A DNA stretch of 64,000 nucleotides from Lacticaseibacillus absianus (GTDB lineage: Bacteria > Bacillota > Bacilli > Lactobacillales > Lactobacillaceae): contig NZ_JABEKX010000002.1 of assembly GCF_013407595.1 (NCBI RefSeq), forward strand, positions 62,001 through 126,000. Direction: 5' to 3'. Positions 18,764 to 27,012 of this stretch are shown here, one piece after another. Made by a program: the position numbers and the translations under genes. Position 1 is the first letter of the stretch; each line of letters starts with the position of its first letter. Under the pieces are notes generated by a model that saw only the letters and a program-made list of their open reading frames with translations, made no database searches and was not told where the DNA came from.

Positions 18764-21700
18764 TTGTCAGCGCACACACATACAGCCGCTTCGGTCTCAC
18801 TCGTCCACCGATCACTGACCATCCCGACATACGGGACGAGTCGACCGGAGAAGAATCCGATGTTCCTTGAGAACCGGGTCTACCAGGGGAGTAGCGGTAA
18901 AGTCTACCCCTATCCGGTGACCGAGCACGTCGATCGCACACCGCACGACCAGACATATCAAGCGGTGATCATGGAGAATCAGTACCTCCAGGTCACTTTT
19001 TTGCCAGAGCTCGGGGGGCGCATTCAACGGATGTTGGATAAGACCAACGACTATGACTTCGTCTACTACAACCATGTCATCAAGCCTGCGCTGGTGGGCC
19101 TGACGGGCCCCTGGATCTCTGGGGGGATCGAGTTCAACTGGCCGCAGCACCACCGGCCGGATACTTTTTTGCCCATCAATCACTATGTCGAGGCGCACGC
19201 CGACGGGTCGAAGACGTTGTGGATGAGCGACGTGGACAGGATGTACGGTACGAAGAGCCTCGTCGGGTTCACCATGTTTCCGGACAAAGCCTACTTGAGG
19301 CTCGACGAGACCTTCTCGAACCCCACTGAGTTGCCGCAGACCTTCTTGTGGTGGGCGAATCCGACGGTGCCTGTCAACGACCACACGCAGTCGATCTTCC
19401 CACCCGACGTGCACGCAGTCTTTGATCACGGCAAGCGGGCCGTCTCGACGTTCCCGCTGGCCACAGGGGAATACTATAAGGTGGACTATTCGGCTGGGGT
19501 GGATATCTCCCGGTACAAGAACGTGCCCGTGCCGACGAGTTACATGGCGGCGCATTCTGACTACGACTTCTTAGGGAACTACGACCACGAGAAGCAGGCG
19601 GGGCTCCTGCACGTGGCGGATCATCACACCAGTCCAGGCAAAAAGCAGTGGACTTGGGGCAACGGTGACTTCGGTCAGTCGTGGGACCATCAGCTGACGG
19701 ATCATGACGGGCCTTATATCGAACTGATGGTTGGCACATTCACGGACAATCAGCCCGACTTCACGTGGCTCAGCCCACACGAAGAGAAGCACAGCACCGA
19801 ATACTTCATGCCGTACAAAGCCGTGGGCGCGGTCAAAAACGCGACCATCGACGCCGCGGTCAACCTGGAGAAAGACGGCGATGACGTGCGGATCGTCGCC
19901 TACGCGACCGCCGTGTACCCCGATGCGGTGATCACGCTTCAGCAGGCCGGCCAGCCGCTGTTTCGAACGGTCGTCACGCTGAGCCCGGTCCAGACGTTCG
20001 CGACCACCCGTCACGGTGTAGGGGGCACGCCGCAGTCGCTGACTGTGACGATCACGGCCGCAGACGGCCGGTTGTTGGTCGCGTACACACCGGACGCGCC
20101 GCGACTCGAGCCGACCCCTGAGGCGGCCAAGGCGATCGAGCGCCCGGAGAAGCTGCAGACGATCGACGAACTGTTCTTGGCCGGCCAACACTTAGAACAG
20201 TACCGGCACGCGAGCTTTCGGCCTGAGCAGTACTACGAAGAGGGGCTCAAGCGGGACCCTGGGGACGAGCGGCTCAACGATGCGCTGGGGCTGATGCGCT
20301 ACCGCCAAGGCGTTTTTGCCGAGGCCGAGACTTATTTTCGCCGCGCGCTACGCCGGCAAACGGCGCACAACACCAACCCTACGTCGGGCGCGATCAGTTA
20401 TCACCTCGGGTTGAGCCTGGCGAAGCAGGGGCAGTACGATGCGGCTTACGACGCTTTTTGCAAGGCGTCGTGGGCGGCGGACACGCAAGCGGTCAGTTGG
20501 CTGGCCATGGCCAAACTGAAGCTGCGCAAGAATGACCTGACCCAGGCCCTCGAGTGCTTGACCCAAGCGCTCGTGCGCAACGGCCACGACCTTGAAGCGC
20601 GGGCCTTGAAGGCGCATTGCTTGCGCCGCCTGGGCCGCCTGGATGAGGCGACGACCTTGCTTGCGGAAAGCCTGAAGCTCGATGCCAGCGCGCCTGCGTT
20701 GCTCTTTGAGCGGGCCAAGCTCGCTGACGGCGAGACCTTTGGTCGCCAGCTGGCGGGCTTCGTCAGTGCGCGCTTGGATGATGTGCTAGCGCTTGCGCAG
20801 ACGTATTTTGAGGCGGGCCAGGCGCAAGACGCGCTGGCGGCGCTGGCGCTATACGCCGGCGAGCACGCGCTCAAGGCGTACTATCAAGCCTATGGCTACG
20901 CCGCGGTGGGGGCACGCGCCAAGGCACAAGCGGCCGCACAGAGCGGGGCCGCACAGAGTCCAGATTACGTCTTCCCGAACCGCTTGTTCGACGTCTTGGT
21001 CTTGAACCTGATCCGGACGCTGGCGCCTGAAGATGGGCTGGCGGCTTATTACCTGGGCAACTTCTACTATGATCGGCGCCAGTACGCGCTGGCGACGACG
21101 CTCTGGACGCAAGCCGTGGCCCTGAAGCCCGACTACGCAATGGCCTACCGGAACCTAGCGATCGCCGACTACAATAAGCAGGGCCAACGGGCGCAGGCGC
21201 GGGAACACTTGGAAAAAGCGCTGGCGTTAGATCCGACGAACGCGCGCCTGGTCTTTGAGCTGGATGCCTTGTACCAGAAGCTCAACCTGCCGTTGACTGA
21301 CCGGCTGGCGTTCCTGCAGGCGCACTGTGAGTTAGTCGAAGCGCGCGACGACAGTACGATCCAGCTGATCACCTTGCTCAACGAGACGGGCGATCACCAG
21401 GGGGCCTACGAGATGATCATGGCGCGGACCTTCCACCCGTGGGAAGGGGGCGAAGGCAAAGTTTCGGCGCAATATGAGTTTGCGTTGATCGAACTGGCCA
21501 AGCGTGACCTTGCCCAGGGCCAGGCGCAAGCCGCGATCGCCAAGCTGGTGCAGGCGCGGACCTACCCGCGCAGCCTTGGTGAGGGGAAGCTGCCGATCGC
21601 CCATGATAATATCATCGACTTCACTCTTGGCTTGGCCTACAAGCAGCTGGGGGACACCGAGAACGCCACGGCGCACTTCGAGGCCGCGACGCTTGGCTTA

Positions 21701-22075
21701 AGCGAGCCGACCAGCATGATGTACTACAATGATCAGCCGGCCGATGCGCTCTTCTATCAGGGGCTCGCCTTCGAACAGCTGGGCCAGCCCGCCCGTGCGG
21801 CAGGCAAGTTCTACAAGCTGCTCCGTTACGGCGAGGACCACGTCTTCGAGACTTTCCAGATGGATTACTTTGCGGTCTCATTGCCAGACGCGCTGGTCTT
21901 CGACGAGGACTATCAAGTGCGTCAGACGACGCACTGTGACTATCTGATGGGCTTGGGCTACTTGGGACTCGGTCAGACCGAGCGGGCGCAGGTCATGTTC
22001 GACCGCGCACACCAGCTGACGAACAGCCATCAAGGCGTGATCCGACACGCCAACTTCGCACGCCCTGCAGTTTGA
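18764..22075 (+). CDS. DUF5107 domain protein with long C-terminal TPR array
   Basis: A 1103-residue protein without signal peptide or membrane helix. Residues about 15-350 match the DUF5107 family, a beta-rich domain with mutarotase-like elements (PELGGRIQRM with E82; SGGIEFNWPQHHRP with E123). Residues about 350-450 look like a beta-sandwich. From about 460 to the end there are many TPR-like helix pairs (ALGLMRYRQGVFAEAETYF, YHLGLSLAKQGQYDAAYDAF, YYLGNFYYDRRQYALATTLW). The start is TTG 18764, eight bases after GAAAGGGG. The AraC neighbour and nearby GH35 suggest a role in carbohydrate processing, but the reaction is unknown. Monocistronic. Confidence 0.85.
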   Translation: MSAHTHTAASVSLVHRSLTIPTYGTSRPEKNPMFLENRVYQGSSGKVYPYPVTEHVDRTPHDQTYQAVIMENQYLQVTFLPELGGRIQRMLDKTNDYDFVYYNHVIKPALVGLTGPWISGGIEFNWPQHHRPDTFLPINHYVEAHADGSKTLWMSDVDRMYGTKSLVGFTMFPDKAYLRLDETFSNPTELPQTFLWWANPTVPVNDHTQSIFPPDVHAVFDHGKRAVSTFPLATGEYYKVDYSAGVDISRYKNVPVPTSYMAAHSDYDFLGNYDHEKQAGLLHVADHHTSPGKKQWTWGNGDFGQSWDHQLTDHDGPYIELMVGTFTDNQPDFTWLSPHEEKHSTEYFMPYKAVGAVKNATIDAAVNLEKDGDDVRIVAYATAVYPDAVITLQQAGQPLFRTVVTLSPVQTFATTRHGVGGTPQSLTVTITAADGRLLVAYTPDAPRLEPTPEAAKAIERPEKLQTIDELFLAGQHLEQYRHASFRPEQYYEEGLKRDPGDERLNDALGLMRYRQGVFAEAETYFRRALRRQTAHNTNPTSGAISYHLGLSLAKQGQYDAAYDAFCKASWAADTQAVSWLAMAKLKLRKNDLTQALECLTQALVRNGHDLEARALKAHCLRRLGRLDEATTLLAESLKLDASAPALLFERAKLADGETFGRQLAGFVSARLDDVLALAQTYFEAGQAQDALAALALYAGEHALKAYYQAYGYAAVGARAKAQAAAQSGAAQSPDYVFPNRLFDVLVLNLIRTLAPEDGLAAYYLGNFYYDRRQYALATTLWTQAVALKPDYAMAYRNLAIADYNKQGQRAQAREHLEKALALDPTNARLVFELDALYQKLNLPLTDRLAFLQAHCELVEARDDSTIQLITLLNETGDHQGAYEMIMARTFHPWEGGEGKVSAQYEFALIELAKRDLAQGQAQAAIAKLVQARTYPRSLGEGKLPIAHDNIIDFTLGLAYKQLGDTENATAHFEAATLGLSEPTSMMYYNDQPADALFYQGLAFEQLGQPARAAGKFYKLLRYGEDHVFETFQMDYFAVSLPDALVFDEDYQVRQTTHCDYLMGLGYLGLGQTERAQVMFDRAHQLTNSHQGVIRHANFARPAV

Positions 22076-22086
22076 CCGCGGGCCAG

Positions 22087-22130
22087 ACACACAAAACCAC
22101 CGGGCGCCTCCGCCTGGTGGTTTTGTGTGT
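22087..22130. terminator. Bidirectional terminator between DUF5107-TPR and dipeptidase genes
   Basis: A 20-bp stem (ACACACAAAACCACCGGGCG paired with CGCCTGGTGGTTTTGTGTGT, one G-U) with loop CCTC, between convergent genes. Confidence 0.85.
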
Positions 22131-22158
22131 CGTGAGGGTCATGCAGGCCGCGCAGCGC

Positions 22159-23589
22159 TCACAGGTTCTTATCCATGTTGAAGGTCAGCTGGGATAGCTC
22201 CAGGCCCTGCATCACCATGCTGGCGATCTGACGCTTGGCTTCGGCTTTGACGGCAGCGACCAGCTGATAGTTGGCCTGTGTCAGCGCGTCGGTCAGCGCC
22301 TGGCCGCTCAGGTCCTGCGTCGCCGCGTCGGTCTCGGCGAGGTGACGCCGGTACTGGCGGTAAGACTCGGTCAGGTAATCGCGATTCTGCTGGATGAACT
22401 TGCTGTAGTGGCTCTCGACCAGCATTCCCAAGCTGCGGTGCAACCAGTAGGCGGAATCGCTGTCCAGATCGAGCGACAGCGGTGTGTTCGAGTACGACGG
22501 GTCGGTGTCGTCGGCGTTGCAGTAGAACGGCACATACGGGCTGTAGGTCGGCAGGCCGATGTTCAGCCACATGATCGCGGCCTGGCCTTCCGGGACATCG
22601 TTGCGCAGTTGCAAAATGTGCGAGTTCTGCGTCCGGTTGAGGCCGATCGGACGGTAGCGCAGGCGGTCAGCGTCTGACCCGTGGCCCAGCGGATCGAAGC
22701 GCGTCTCGTTGTAGTGCGAGCCGAGGATCTGCGCGATGTCTTCGCGGGTGATCAAATGGTCGGTCCGCATGATGAACGGCATCTCCGCAGATTCTGGCGT
22801 TTCCGGCGTCTCCGGGTTCAGGATGTGGTGGGCGTACCAGACGCGCGGCGTGTTGTAGTGGCGGTCTTTCTCGTTCATCGTGCCGAAGATGTGCCGGAAG
22901 TTCCAGCCTTGTTTGTCGGGGTTGAGGTGGTGCGCGTCAACGAATTCACGGATCCCCTCACTCCAAATAAAATTGTCTGGGTCATCGAAGTCAACTTGCT
23001 GGATCGAGACCTGGTTGGCCGCGACGGCGTAAGCGTCATCGGGAATGCGCTGGGCGACCCAGTGGTGGCCGGTGACGATCTCCATATACCAGACGTTGTC
23101 CTTATCGGAGAACAGGACCGAGTTGCCCGCGGGGGAGCCGTACTGGCGGATCAGCTGGCCGAGGTACTCGACCGCATGGCGCGCGGATTCAACGAAGGGG
23201 AGGGTCATATTGACGATCAGATCCTCATCCAACCCGTCTTCGACCAAGGGATCGAACGCGAGCGTGCGCTCGTTGCCGTAGGTCGATTCGGTCGCAGACA
23301 TCGCAACGTTCTTGGCGTTGATGCCACTTTCCTCATAGTCGCCCAGGTGTTCGGTGTCGACGTTCGGCACCGCATTGTAGCGGTAGCCGTTCTCTGGCAG
23401 TGGCGCTTCGAAGCCGTTGAGTGGTGACTTGACGCGCAGGCCCTTGTCACCCTTCCAGCCCGGGTGCATGTAGAAGCGGTGCGGTGCCAGGACGTGGAAG
23501 GTGTCGTCATTGCGCGCGATCATGGTGCTGCCGTCGATACTGGCGCGCTTGCCGACGAGGATCGACGTGCAGGCAGTGTCTTTTTTCAT
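22159..23589 (-). CDS. pepD: C69-family dipeptidase (PepD type)
   Basis: A 476-residue Ntn-hydrolase dipeptidase of peptidase family C69, cleaving a broad range of dipeptides in the cytoplasm. The expected nucleophile is Cys7, reached after a very short propeptide (MKKDTACTSILVGK); this is followed by the conserved GSTMIARNDD. Other family segments are visible (SATESTYGNE, DKDNVWYMEI, LRYRPIGLNRTQNSHILQLR). Length is typical. I start at ATG 23589 because GAGGGG lies upstream; the 30-codon in-frame extension has no family similarity. Confidence 0.9.
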   Translation of the reverse strand: MKKDTACTSILVGKRASIDGSTMIARNDDTFHVLAPHRFYMHPGWKGDKGLRVKSPLNGFEAPLPENGYRYNAVPNVDTEHLGDYEESGINAKNVAMSATESTYGNERTLAFDPLVEDGLDEDLIVNMTLPFVESARHAVEYLGQLIRQYGSPAGNSVLFSDKDNVWYMEIVTGHHWVAQRIPDDAYAVAANQVSIQQVDFDDPDNFIWSEGIREFVDAHHLNPDKQGWNFRHIFGTMNEKDRHYNTPRVWYAHHILNPETPETPESAEMPFIMRTDHLITREDIAQILGSHYNETRFDPLGHGSDADRLRYRPIGLNRTQNSHILQLRNDVPEGQAAIMWLNIGLPTYSPYVPFYCNADDTDPSYSNTPLSLDLDSDSAYWLHRSLGMLVESHYSKFIQQNRDYLTESYRQYRRHLAETDAATQDLSGQALTDALTQANYQLVAAVKAEAKRQIASMVMQGLELSQLTFNMDKNL

Positions 23590-23683
23590 TTGGTAGACCC
23601 CTCTTTTCCAAAGTGTTGCCCTTAGTGTACCCCCAACGCCGCGGAAAGCAAAATCGTGGTGATGAAAAAAATCGCCCAACCAG

Positions 23684-23712
23684 TTGACAGACAGGCGATT
23701 ATCGCATAAACT
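23684..23712 (+). promoter_or_regulatory. Strong sigma-A promoter of the tRNA-Gln pair
   Basis: A perfect TTGACA (23684-23689) and TAAACT (23707-23712) are separated by 17 bases, 21 bases before the first tRNA. Confidence 0.85.
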
Positions 23713-23733
23713 AATATTCGTTCGTTAAGTCAT

Positions 23734-23804
23734 TGGGTAGTAGCGAAGTGGTAACGCAGTGGACTCTGAATCCATAATCATAGGTTCGATCCCTATCTAC
23801 CCAA
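23734..23804 (+). tRNA. tRNA-Gln (anticodon CUG), copy 1
   Basis: A 71-base cloverleaf: acceptor TGGGTAG / CTACCCA, anticodon stem GTGGA / TCCAT with loop CTCTGAA (anticodon CTG reading CAG), and T-arm with GGTTCGATCC. The discriminator base is A and CCA is not encoded. The decoding of CAG fits a GC-rich genome. Confidence 0.88.
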
Positions 23805-23823
23805 TCCTGGCCTCCTTCCTCAT

Positions 23824-23894
23824 TGGGTAGTAGCGAAGTGGTAACGCAGTGGACTCTGAATCCATAATCATAGGTTCGATCCCTATCTACCCAA
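23824..23894 (+). tRNA. tRNA-Gln (anticodon CUG), copy 2
   Basis: Identical in sequence to the copy 90 bases upstream, separated by a 19-base spacer. Same CTG anticodon; CCA not encoded. Both copies are followed by a single terminator, so they form one transcript. Confidence 0.88.
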
Positions 23895-23899
23895 TCCTG

Positions 23900-23928
23900 A
23901 CCGTCTCCTGCAGAGGAGGCGGTTTTTT
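23900..23928 (+). terminator. Terminator of the tRNA-Gln pair
   Basis: CCGTCTCCT pairs with AGGAGGCGG (one G-U) around loop GCAG, followed by six T residues. Confidence 0.85.
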
Positions 23929-23934
23929 CGTGGT

Positions 23935-23979
23935 TTGGACAAGCGCCAAGGGACACGATATAGTGGATAAGGCCACTAT
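23935..23979 (+). promoter_or_regulatory. Promoter with overlapping MarR-type operator
   Basis: TTGGAC (23935-23940) and TATAGT (23959-23964) are 18 bases apart. The inverted repeat ATAGTGG-N6-CCACTAT (23960-23979) overlaps the -10 element, as expected of a MarR self-repression site. The encoded regulator downstream is broken, so the site may now be unoccupied. Confidence 0.65.
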
Positions 23980-23997
23980 CTCGAAGGAGGGCGTGTG

Positions 23998-24459
23998 ATG
24001 ACCCCACTCAATAAGACGCTGGCAGGGATCTACCGGCTGACCAAGGGCGCGATCAACCAGCAGCTGGCGCACCTGGATATCCGTGCGACGCAAAGCGACT
24101 TGCGCTTGTACAGCGGCGAGTATCCCGATCAGCTGCAAAAAACGATCGCGACGGCCAACTGTGTCGATCCATCACTGCTGGCGGTCGGGGTGTTCTTCGA
24201 GGTCAACTCGCGGACGATCATGATGGCAGGCGAGGGGATCGCCGCAGCGTTCGCTTTTCGGGTCAAACGCGCCTTTGCGGTGATGAAGGTGCGTTGTGAT
24301 ATCGGCATGATTGTCATGGCGATCGGGTTGGCCCTGCTCTTTCGGCATCAGCTGGTCGGGGTGCGCGAGGGGACACTGATCGCCGCACTGTTGACCGGTC
24401 GCTTCGTCGGGGTGATCGAGGCCCGGGCACCGCGCTTGACGGCGTGGGTCCGGGCGTAA
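23998..24459 (+). pseudogene. In-frame chimera of a MarR N-terminus and a YczE-family membrane C-terminus
   Basis: The 153-residue product joins two unrelated families. Residues 1-52 look like the first half of a MarR regulator (LAGIYRLTKGAINQQLAHLD, ATQSDLRLYSGEYPDQLQKTIA, VDPSLLA) but end inside the DNA-binding wing region. From about residue 53 the sequence is the second half of a YczE/DUF6198 membrane protein (GVFFEVNSRTIMMAGEGIAA, VKVRCDIGMIV, VREGTLIAALLTGRFVG). I read this as an internal deletion that fused a MarR gene to the following membrane-protein gene in frame near base 24155. Ribosome site AAGGAGG and promoter remain intact, so it may still be expressed, but neither half should keep its function. 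Confidence 0.7.
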
Positions 24460-24494
24460 CGCGAAACACGGGAACGAGACGAGGAGGCGAGCAG

Positions 24495-25019
24495 ATGATC
24501 TACACGACAGACCGCTTGATCGCGCGGCCGATGACCCCCAATGACCTACCGGCGTTGCGTCGCACGCTGATGGATCCGCACGCGATGGAGGCGTATGCAC
24601 ACGCCTTCACGGAAGACGAGGTGCAGGCGTGGTTGGCCAACCAACTGCGCCGCTACCATGAGGATGGGTTCGGCCTGTGGGGGCTAGTCCGGCGCAGCGG
24701 CGGCGGCTGGGTCGGGCAGTGCGGACTGACCATGCAGACGTTCAACGGACAGGCGGTGGTCGAGATCGGCTACCTCCTCCAGCGCGATCAGTGGCACCAA
24801 GGCTACGCGATCGAGGCGGCCCAAGGTGCCAAGCAGTACGCGTTTGCCCAACCTGCGATCACGCGGGTCTGGTCGATCATTCGCGACACGAACCTCGCCT
24901 CGATGAACGTCGCGATCCGCAACGGCATGGTGGTGCGCGGCCGCATGATCAAGCATTATTACGGGCAGGCGATGCCCCATCTTGGCTTTGCAGTGGATCG
25001 ACCGGCTGACGGCGTGTGA
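24495..25019 (+). CDS. GNAT acetyltransferase (RimJ/RimL-like)
   Basis: A 174-residue acetyltransferase of the GNAT_3 type: TDRLIARPMTPNDLPALRRTL at the N-terminus, the beta4 segment VVEIGYLLQRDQWHQGYAIEAA containing the acetyl-CoA-binding turn, and NLASMNVAIRNGM. The substrate is unknown; related proteins acetylate N-terminal amines or small amines. The start ATG 24495 follows GAGGAGG by six bases. It lies 35 bases after the chimera and 43 bases before the phosphatase gene, so the three may be co-transcribed. Confidence 0.85.
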   Translation: MIYTTDRLIARPMTPNDLPALRRTLMDPHAMEAYAHAFTEDEVQAWLANQLRRYHEDGFGLWGLVRRSGGGWVGQCGLTMQTFNGQAVVEIGYLLQRDQWHQGYAIEAAQGAKQYAFAQPAITRVWSIIRDTNLASMNVAIRNGMVVRGRMIKHYYGQAMPHLGFAVDRPADGV

Positions 25020-25062
25020 GACTTCGTGTATACTGGTGGAAGCACTTACGCTGGGAGGAATT

Positions 25063-25671
25063 ATGACCATGGATCTAGTTGTCGTTCGACACAGTATCAG
25101 CGTCGCCAACCATGAGGACCTGATCTCCGGTGCCGCCGATGTGCCGCTGTCTGACGCGGGGATCGCGTATGCCGAGCAGGTCCGAGACGCCTACGATTGG
25201 GCGCGCTTCGACGCCGTCTACGCAAGCCCGCTACAGCGCGCACACCAGACTGCGCGGATCTTGACGCGTGACCGGTCCGATATCCAGCTGGACGAGCGGC
25301 TGGTGGAAATGAACTTTGGGGAGTGGGAAGGGCAGACCGTTGAGCCGATCCTGGCCGCGCACCCGGATGCCTTCGACTACACGGGCATGTTCAATGAGAA
25401 CTATTCTCGCTATGCCGCCGGGGCGGAGAGCTACGCGGCGCTGATCGCGCGGGTCGCGGCTTTTTTGGCCGACCTGGAGGCGGCGCAGCCGGACAAAAAC
25501 GTGCTGGTGGTCGCGCACGGCATGACGATCCGCGCGCTGATGGCCGCCGCGCTACACGCCCCTGTCTTTGGGTTCGGCAGTGTGCATAACGCGACCCTCA
25601 GCCGGCTTCACTTTGATGAGCACGACGGGTTCCGGCCGCGCCTTGAAGTCTTCGATCACCAACTTGTCTGA
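25063..25671 (+). CDS. Histidine phosphatase family protein (phosphoglycerate mutase-like)
   Basis: A 202-residue branch-1 histidine phosphatase. The catalytic histidine is in VVRHSISVAN (H10); the usual RHG is RHS here. Other conserved features are YASPLQRAHQTARIL, the acidic residue in EMNFGEWEGQT and the second histidine in VVAHGMTIRAL. Such proteins dephosphorylate diverse small molecules; the substrate cannot be told. The ATG follows GGAGGAATT. A strong terminator follows. Confidence 0.88.
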   Translation: MTMDLVVVRHSISVANHEDLISGAADVPLSDAGIAYAEQVRDAYDWARFDAVYASPLQRAHQTARILTRDRSDIQLDERLVEMNFGEWEGQTVEPILAAHPDAFDYTGMFNENYSRYAAGAESYAALIARVAAFLADLEAAQPDKNVLVVAHGMTIRALMAAALHAPVFGFGSVHNATLSRLHFDEHDGFRPRLEVFDHQLV

Positions 25672-25677
25672 ACCGCC

Positions 25678-25734
25678 AAAAGCCACCTAACTTGACCGCG
25701 CACATCTTGTGCGGTCAAGTTAGGTGGCTTTTTG
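25678..25734. terminator. Bidirectional terminator after the histidine phosphatase gene
   Basis: A 21-bp perfect stem (AAAGCCACCTAACTTGACCGC and complement) with T-run on the plus side and T-run on the minus side, between convergent genes. Confidence 0.93.
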
Positions 25735-25741
25735 GGTGGCA

Positions 25742-25891
25742 TCAGTTGAAGTGGACCACGCTGTACCAGTGCCGCGCCAAGTCGCTCAGCTTGTCGCCGT
25801 CGAAGCCAACCAGGGCTAATCCGACCAAGGCGATCAGCGTGCCAATGGCGATCAGGGTCCCTGCGGTGGTGAACCAAGTCCGAGGTTTCAT
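25742..25891 (-). CDS. Truncated DUF4097-type membrane protein (49 codons)
   Basis: A 49-residue product with one membrane helix (LIAIGTLIALVGLALVGFDG) ending HWYSVVHFN. PadR-DUF1700-DUF4097 operons are common in Bacillota, and the third protein typically begins with just such a helix and a GFD...L motif before its long beta domain. Here the frame stops straight after and a terminator follows, so the beta domain is missing. The start overlaps the DUF1700 stop by four bases. Either a remnant or a reduced but coupled small membrane protein. Confidence 0.6.
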   Translation of the reverse strand: MKPRTWFTTAGTLIAIGTLIALVGLALVGFDGDKLSDLARHWYSVVHFN

Positions 25892-26484
25892 GCGATCACC
25901 GCCTTTGAGCGACCGAGCTGGGCGAGTCCCCACTGGAACAGGGCGCGGTGACCGCGCCAGCAGATCCGGGTGATCTGGACTGTGAGCCAGACGACGATCA
26001 TCCCGAGACCTAACAGGATGAAGCCGGCGCCCAGCTCGACCAGAGCCAGCGCCCAGGCGCCGGAGACCGCCAGCGGACTGGCAATCACGCTGATCGCTCC
26101 ACCGAGCAGGAAGCCGAAGCTGACGCCGGCGCCAGTCAGCGGCACACACCACAGGATCAGGTCGGCGCTGAGCAGGATGCAGGCGGCGGCCAGCAGGAGG
26201 CTGCCCCACAGCGGCGCACCGAGGATCAAGAGCGTCCAGCGCCACCGGCGGCGCGTTAAGGTCGAAGTGGGCGAAGGGGCGGGGAGCGGGCGCGTTCCGG
26301 CGGCCGCGTAGACGAGGTCGTTCGGATCGCCGACCTGTGCGACCGCGTCGGCTTCACTGCGCCCGTCTTCCATCAAGTCTAGGATCATCTCGTCATAGTA
26401 ATCGACTAGCCGGGCGGCTTCTTCCGCAGGCACATTGCCCGCCAAGCCGCTGCGGAGCCGCAGCAGAAAATCTTGTCGTGTCAT
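25888..26484 (-). CDS. DUF1700 (HAAS-domain) membrane protein
   Basis: A 198-residue protein: residues 1-60 form the HAAS helical domain (MTRQDFLLRLRSGLAGNVP, DYYDEMILDLMEDG, EADAVAQVGDP) and 80-175 contain four hydrophobic segments. HAAS/DUF1700 proteins sit next to PadR regulators and are thought to take part in envelope-stress signalling. It overlaps padR by ATGA at 26481-26484 and the following small gene by four bases, showing translational coupling across the operon. Confidence 0.85.
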   Translation of the reverse strand: MTRQDFLLRLRSGLAGNVPAEEAARLVDYYDEMILDLMEDGRSEADAVAQVGDPNDLVYAAAGTRPLPAPSPTSTLTRRRWRWTLLILGAPLWGSLLLAAACILLSADLILWCVPLTGAGVSFGFLLGGAISVIASPLAVSGAWALALVELGAGFILLGLGMIVVWLTVQITRICWRGHRALFQWGLAQLGRSKAVIA

Positions 26485-26822
26485 CGATTCGGTCCCTCCA
26501 ATTCGGGCAGCTGCGCGGCTGCCGCTTCGATCTGGTGATAGACGGTCTCCACGTCTTGCCAGTCGCTGACGAACGCGCGCATGCTGGCACGGCCGGCGGT
26601 GGTCAGACGGTAGTACTTGCGGGCGCGACCGTTGTGCGTCTGCTGATAGGTGCTGACGCGGCCGTCGGTCTCCATGCGACGCAGGATCGGATACAGTGTG
26701 GACAGTGTCAGCTCGAGCACTGGTGGGCAGTCCTTGATGATCCGGTAACCGTAGGAGTCGCCACGGGCCAGTGCGGCGAGTACGCTGTATTCGATCAACC
26801 CTTTTTTCATCTGGCTGTCCAT
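26481..26822 (-). CDS. PadR-family transcriptional regulator
   Basis: A 113-residue winged-helix repressor: KKGLIEYSVLAALARGDSYGY and TLSTLYPILRRMETDGRVS are the PadR DNA-binding core; the C-terminal helix (SDWQDVETVYHQIEAA) mediates dimerisation. The ATG 26822 follows AAAGGGGGG. It heads an operon with DUF1700 and probably represses it. Confidence 0.9.
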   Translation of the reverse strand: MDSQMKKGLIEYSVLAALARGDSYGYRIIKDCPPVLELTLSTLYPILRRMETDGRVSTYQQTHNGRARKYYRLTTAGRASMRAFVSDWQDVETVYHQIEAAAAQLPELEGPNR

Positions 26823-26839
26823 GCGCGCCCCCCTTTTCT

Positions 26840-26866
26840 CCAATACTATACATGACACACTATTGG
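26840..26866 (-). promoter_or_regulatory. Candidate PadR operator with -10 element
   Basis: CCAATA-N15-TATTGG is an inverted repeat that encloses TATAGT (minus strand), a likely -10 hexamer of the padR operon. The inner part is only partly symmetric, so the operator assignment is tentative. Confidence 0.45.
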
Positions 26867-27012
26867 CTGGCATGGGCCTTGAGACCGATTCGACAAAATC
26901 CGGCGCAGGGCTGATGGCGCGCGGGGCAGGTTAGGCTAAGCTAAGCTGGAGAAACCGGTAGGACACTGCTGGTCAAGCCTCGTGACCGAGGCGGATCACA
27001 AGGAGGGTAAAT

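Noticed and set aside
22681-23427. Forward 248-codon frame opposite the dipeptidase gene
   Set aside because: Antisense to a complete C69 dipeptidase with conserved motifs; no ribosome site and no family.
23734-23894. Ninety-base direct repeat as a CRISPR or attachment-site signal
   Set aside because: The repeats are two complete tRNA-Gln cloverleaves; only two copies exist and no integrase is nearby.
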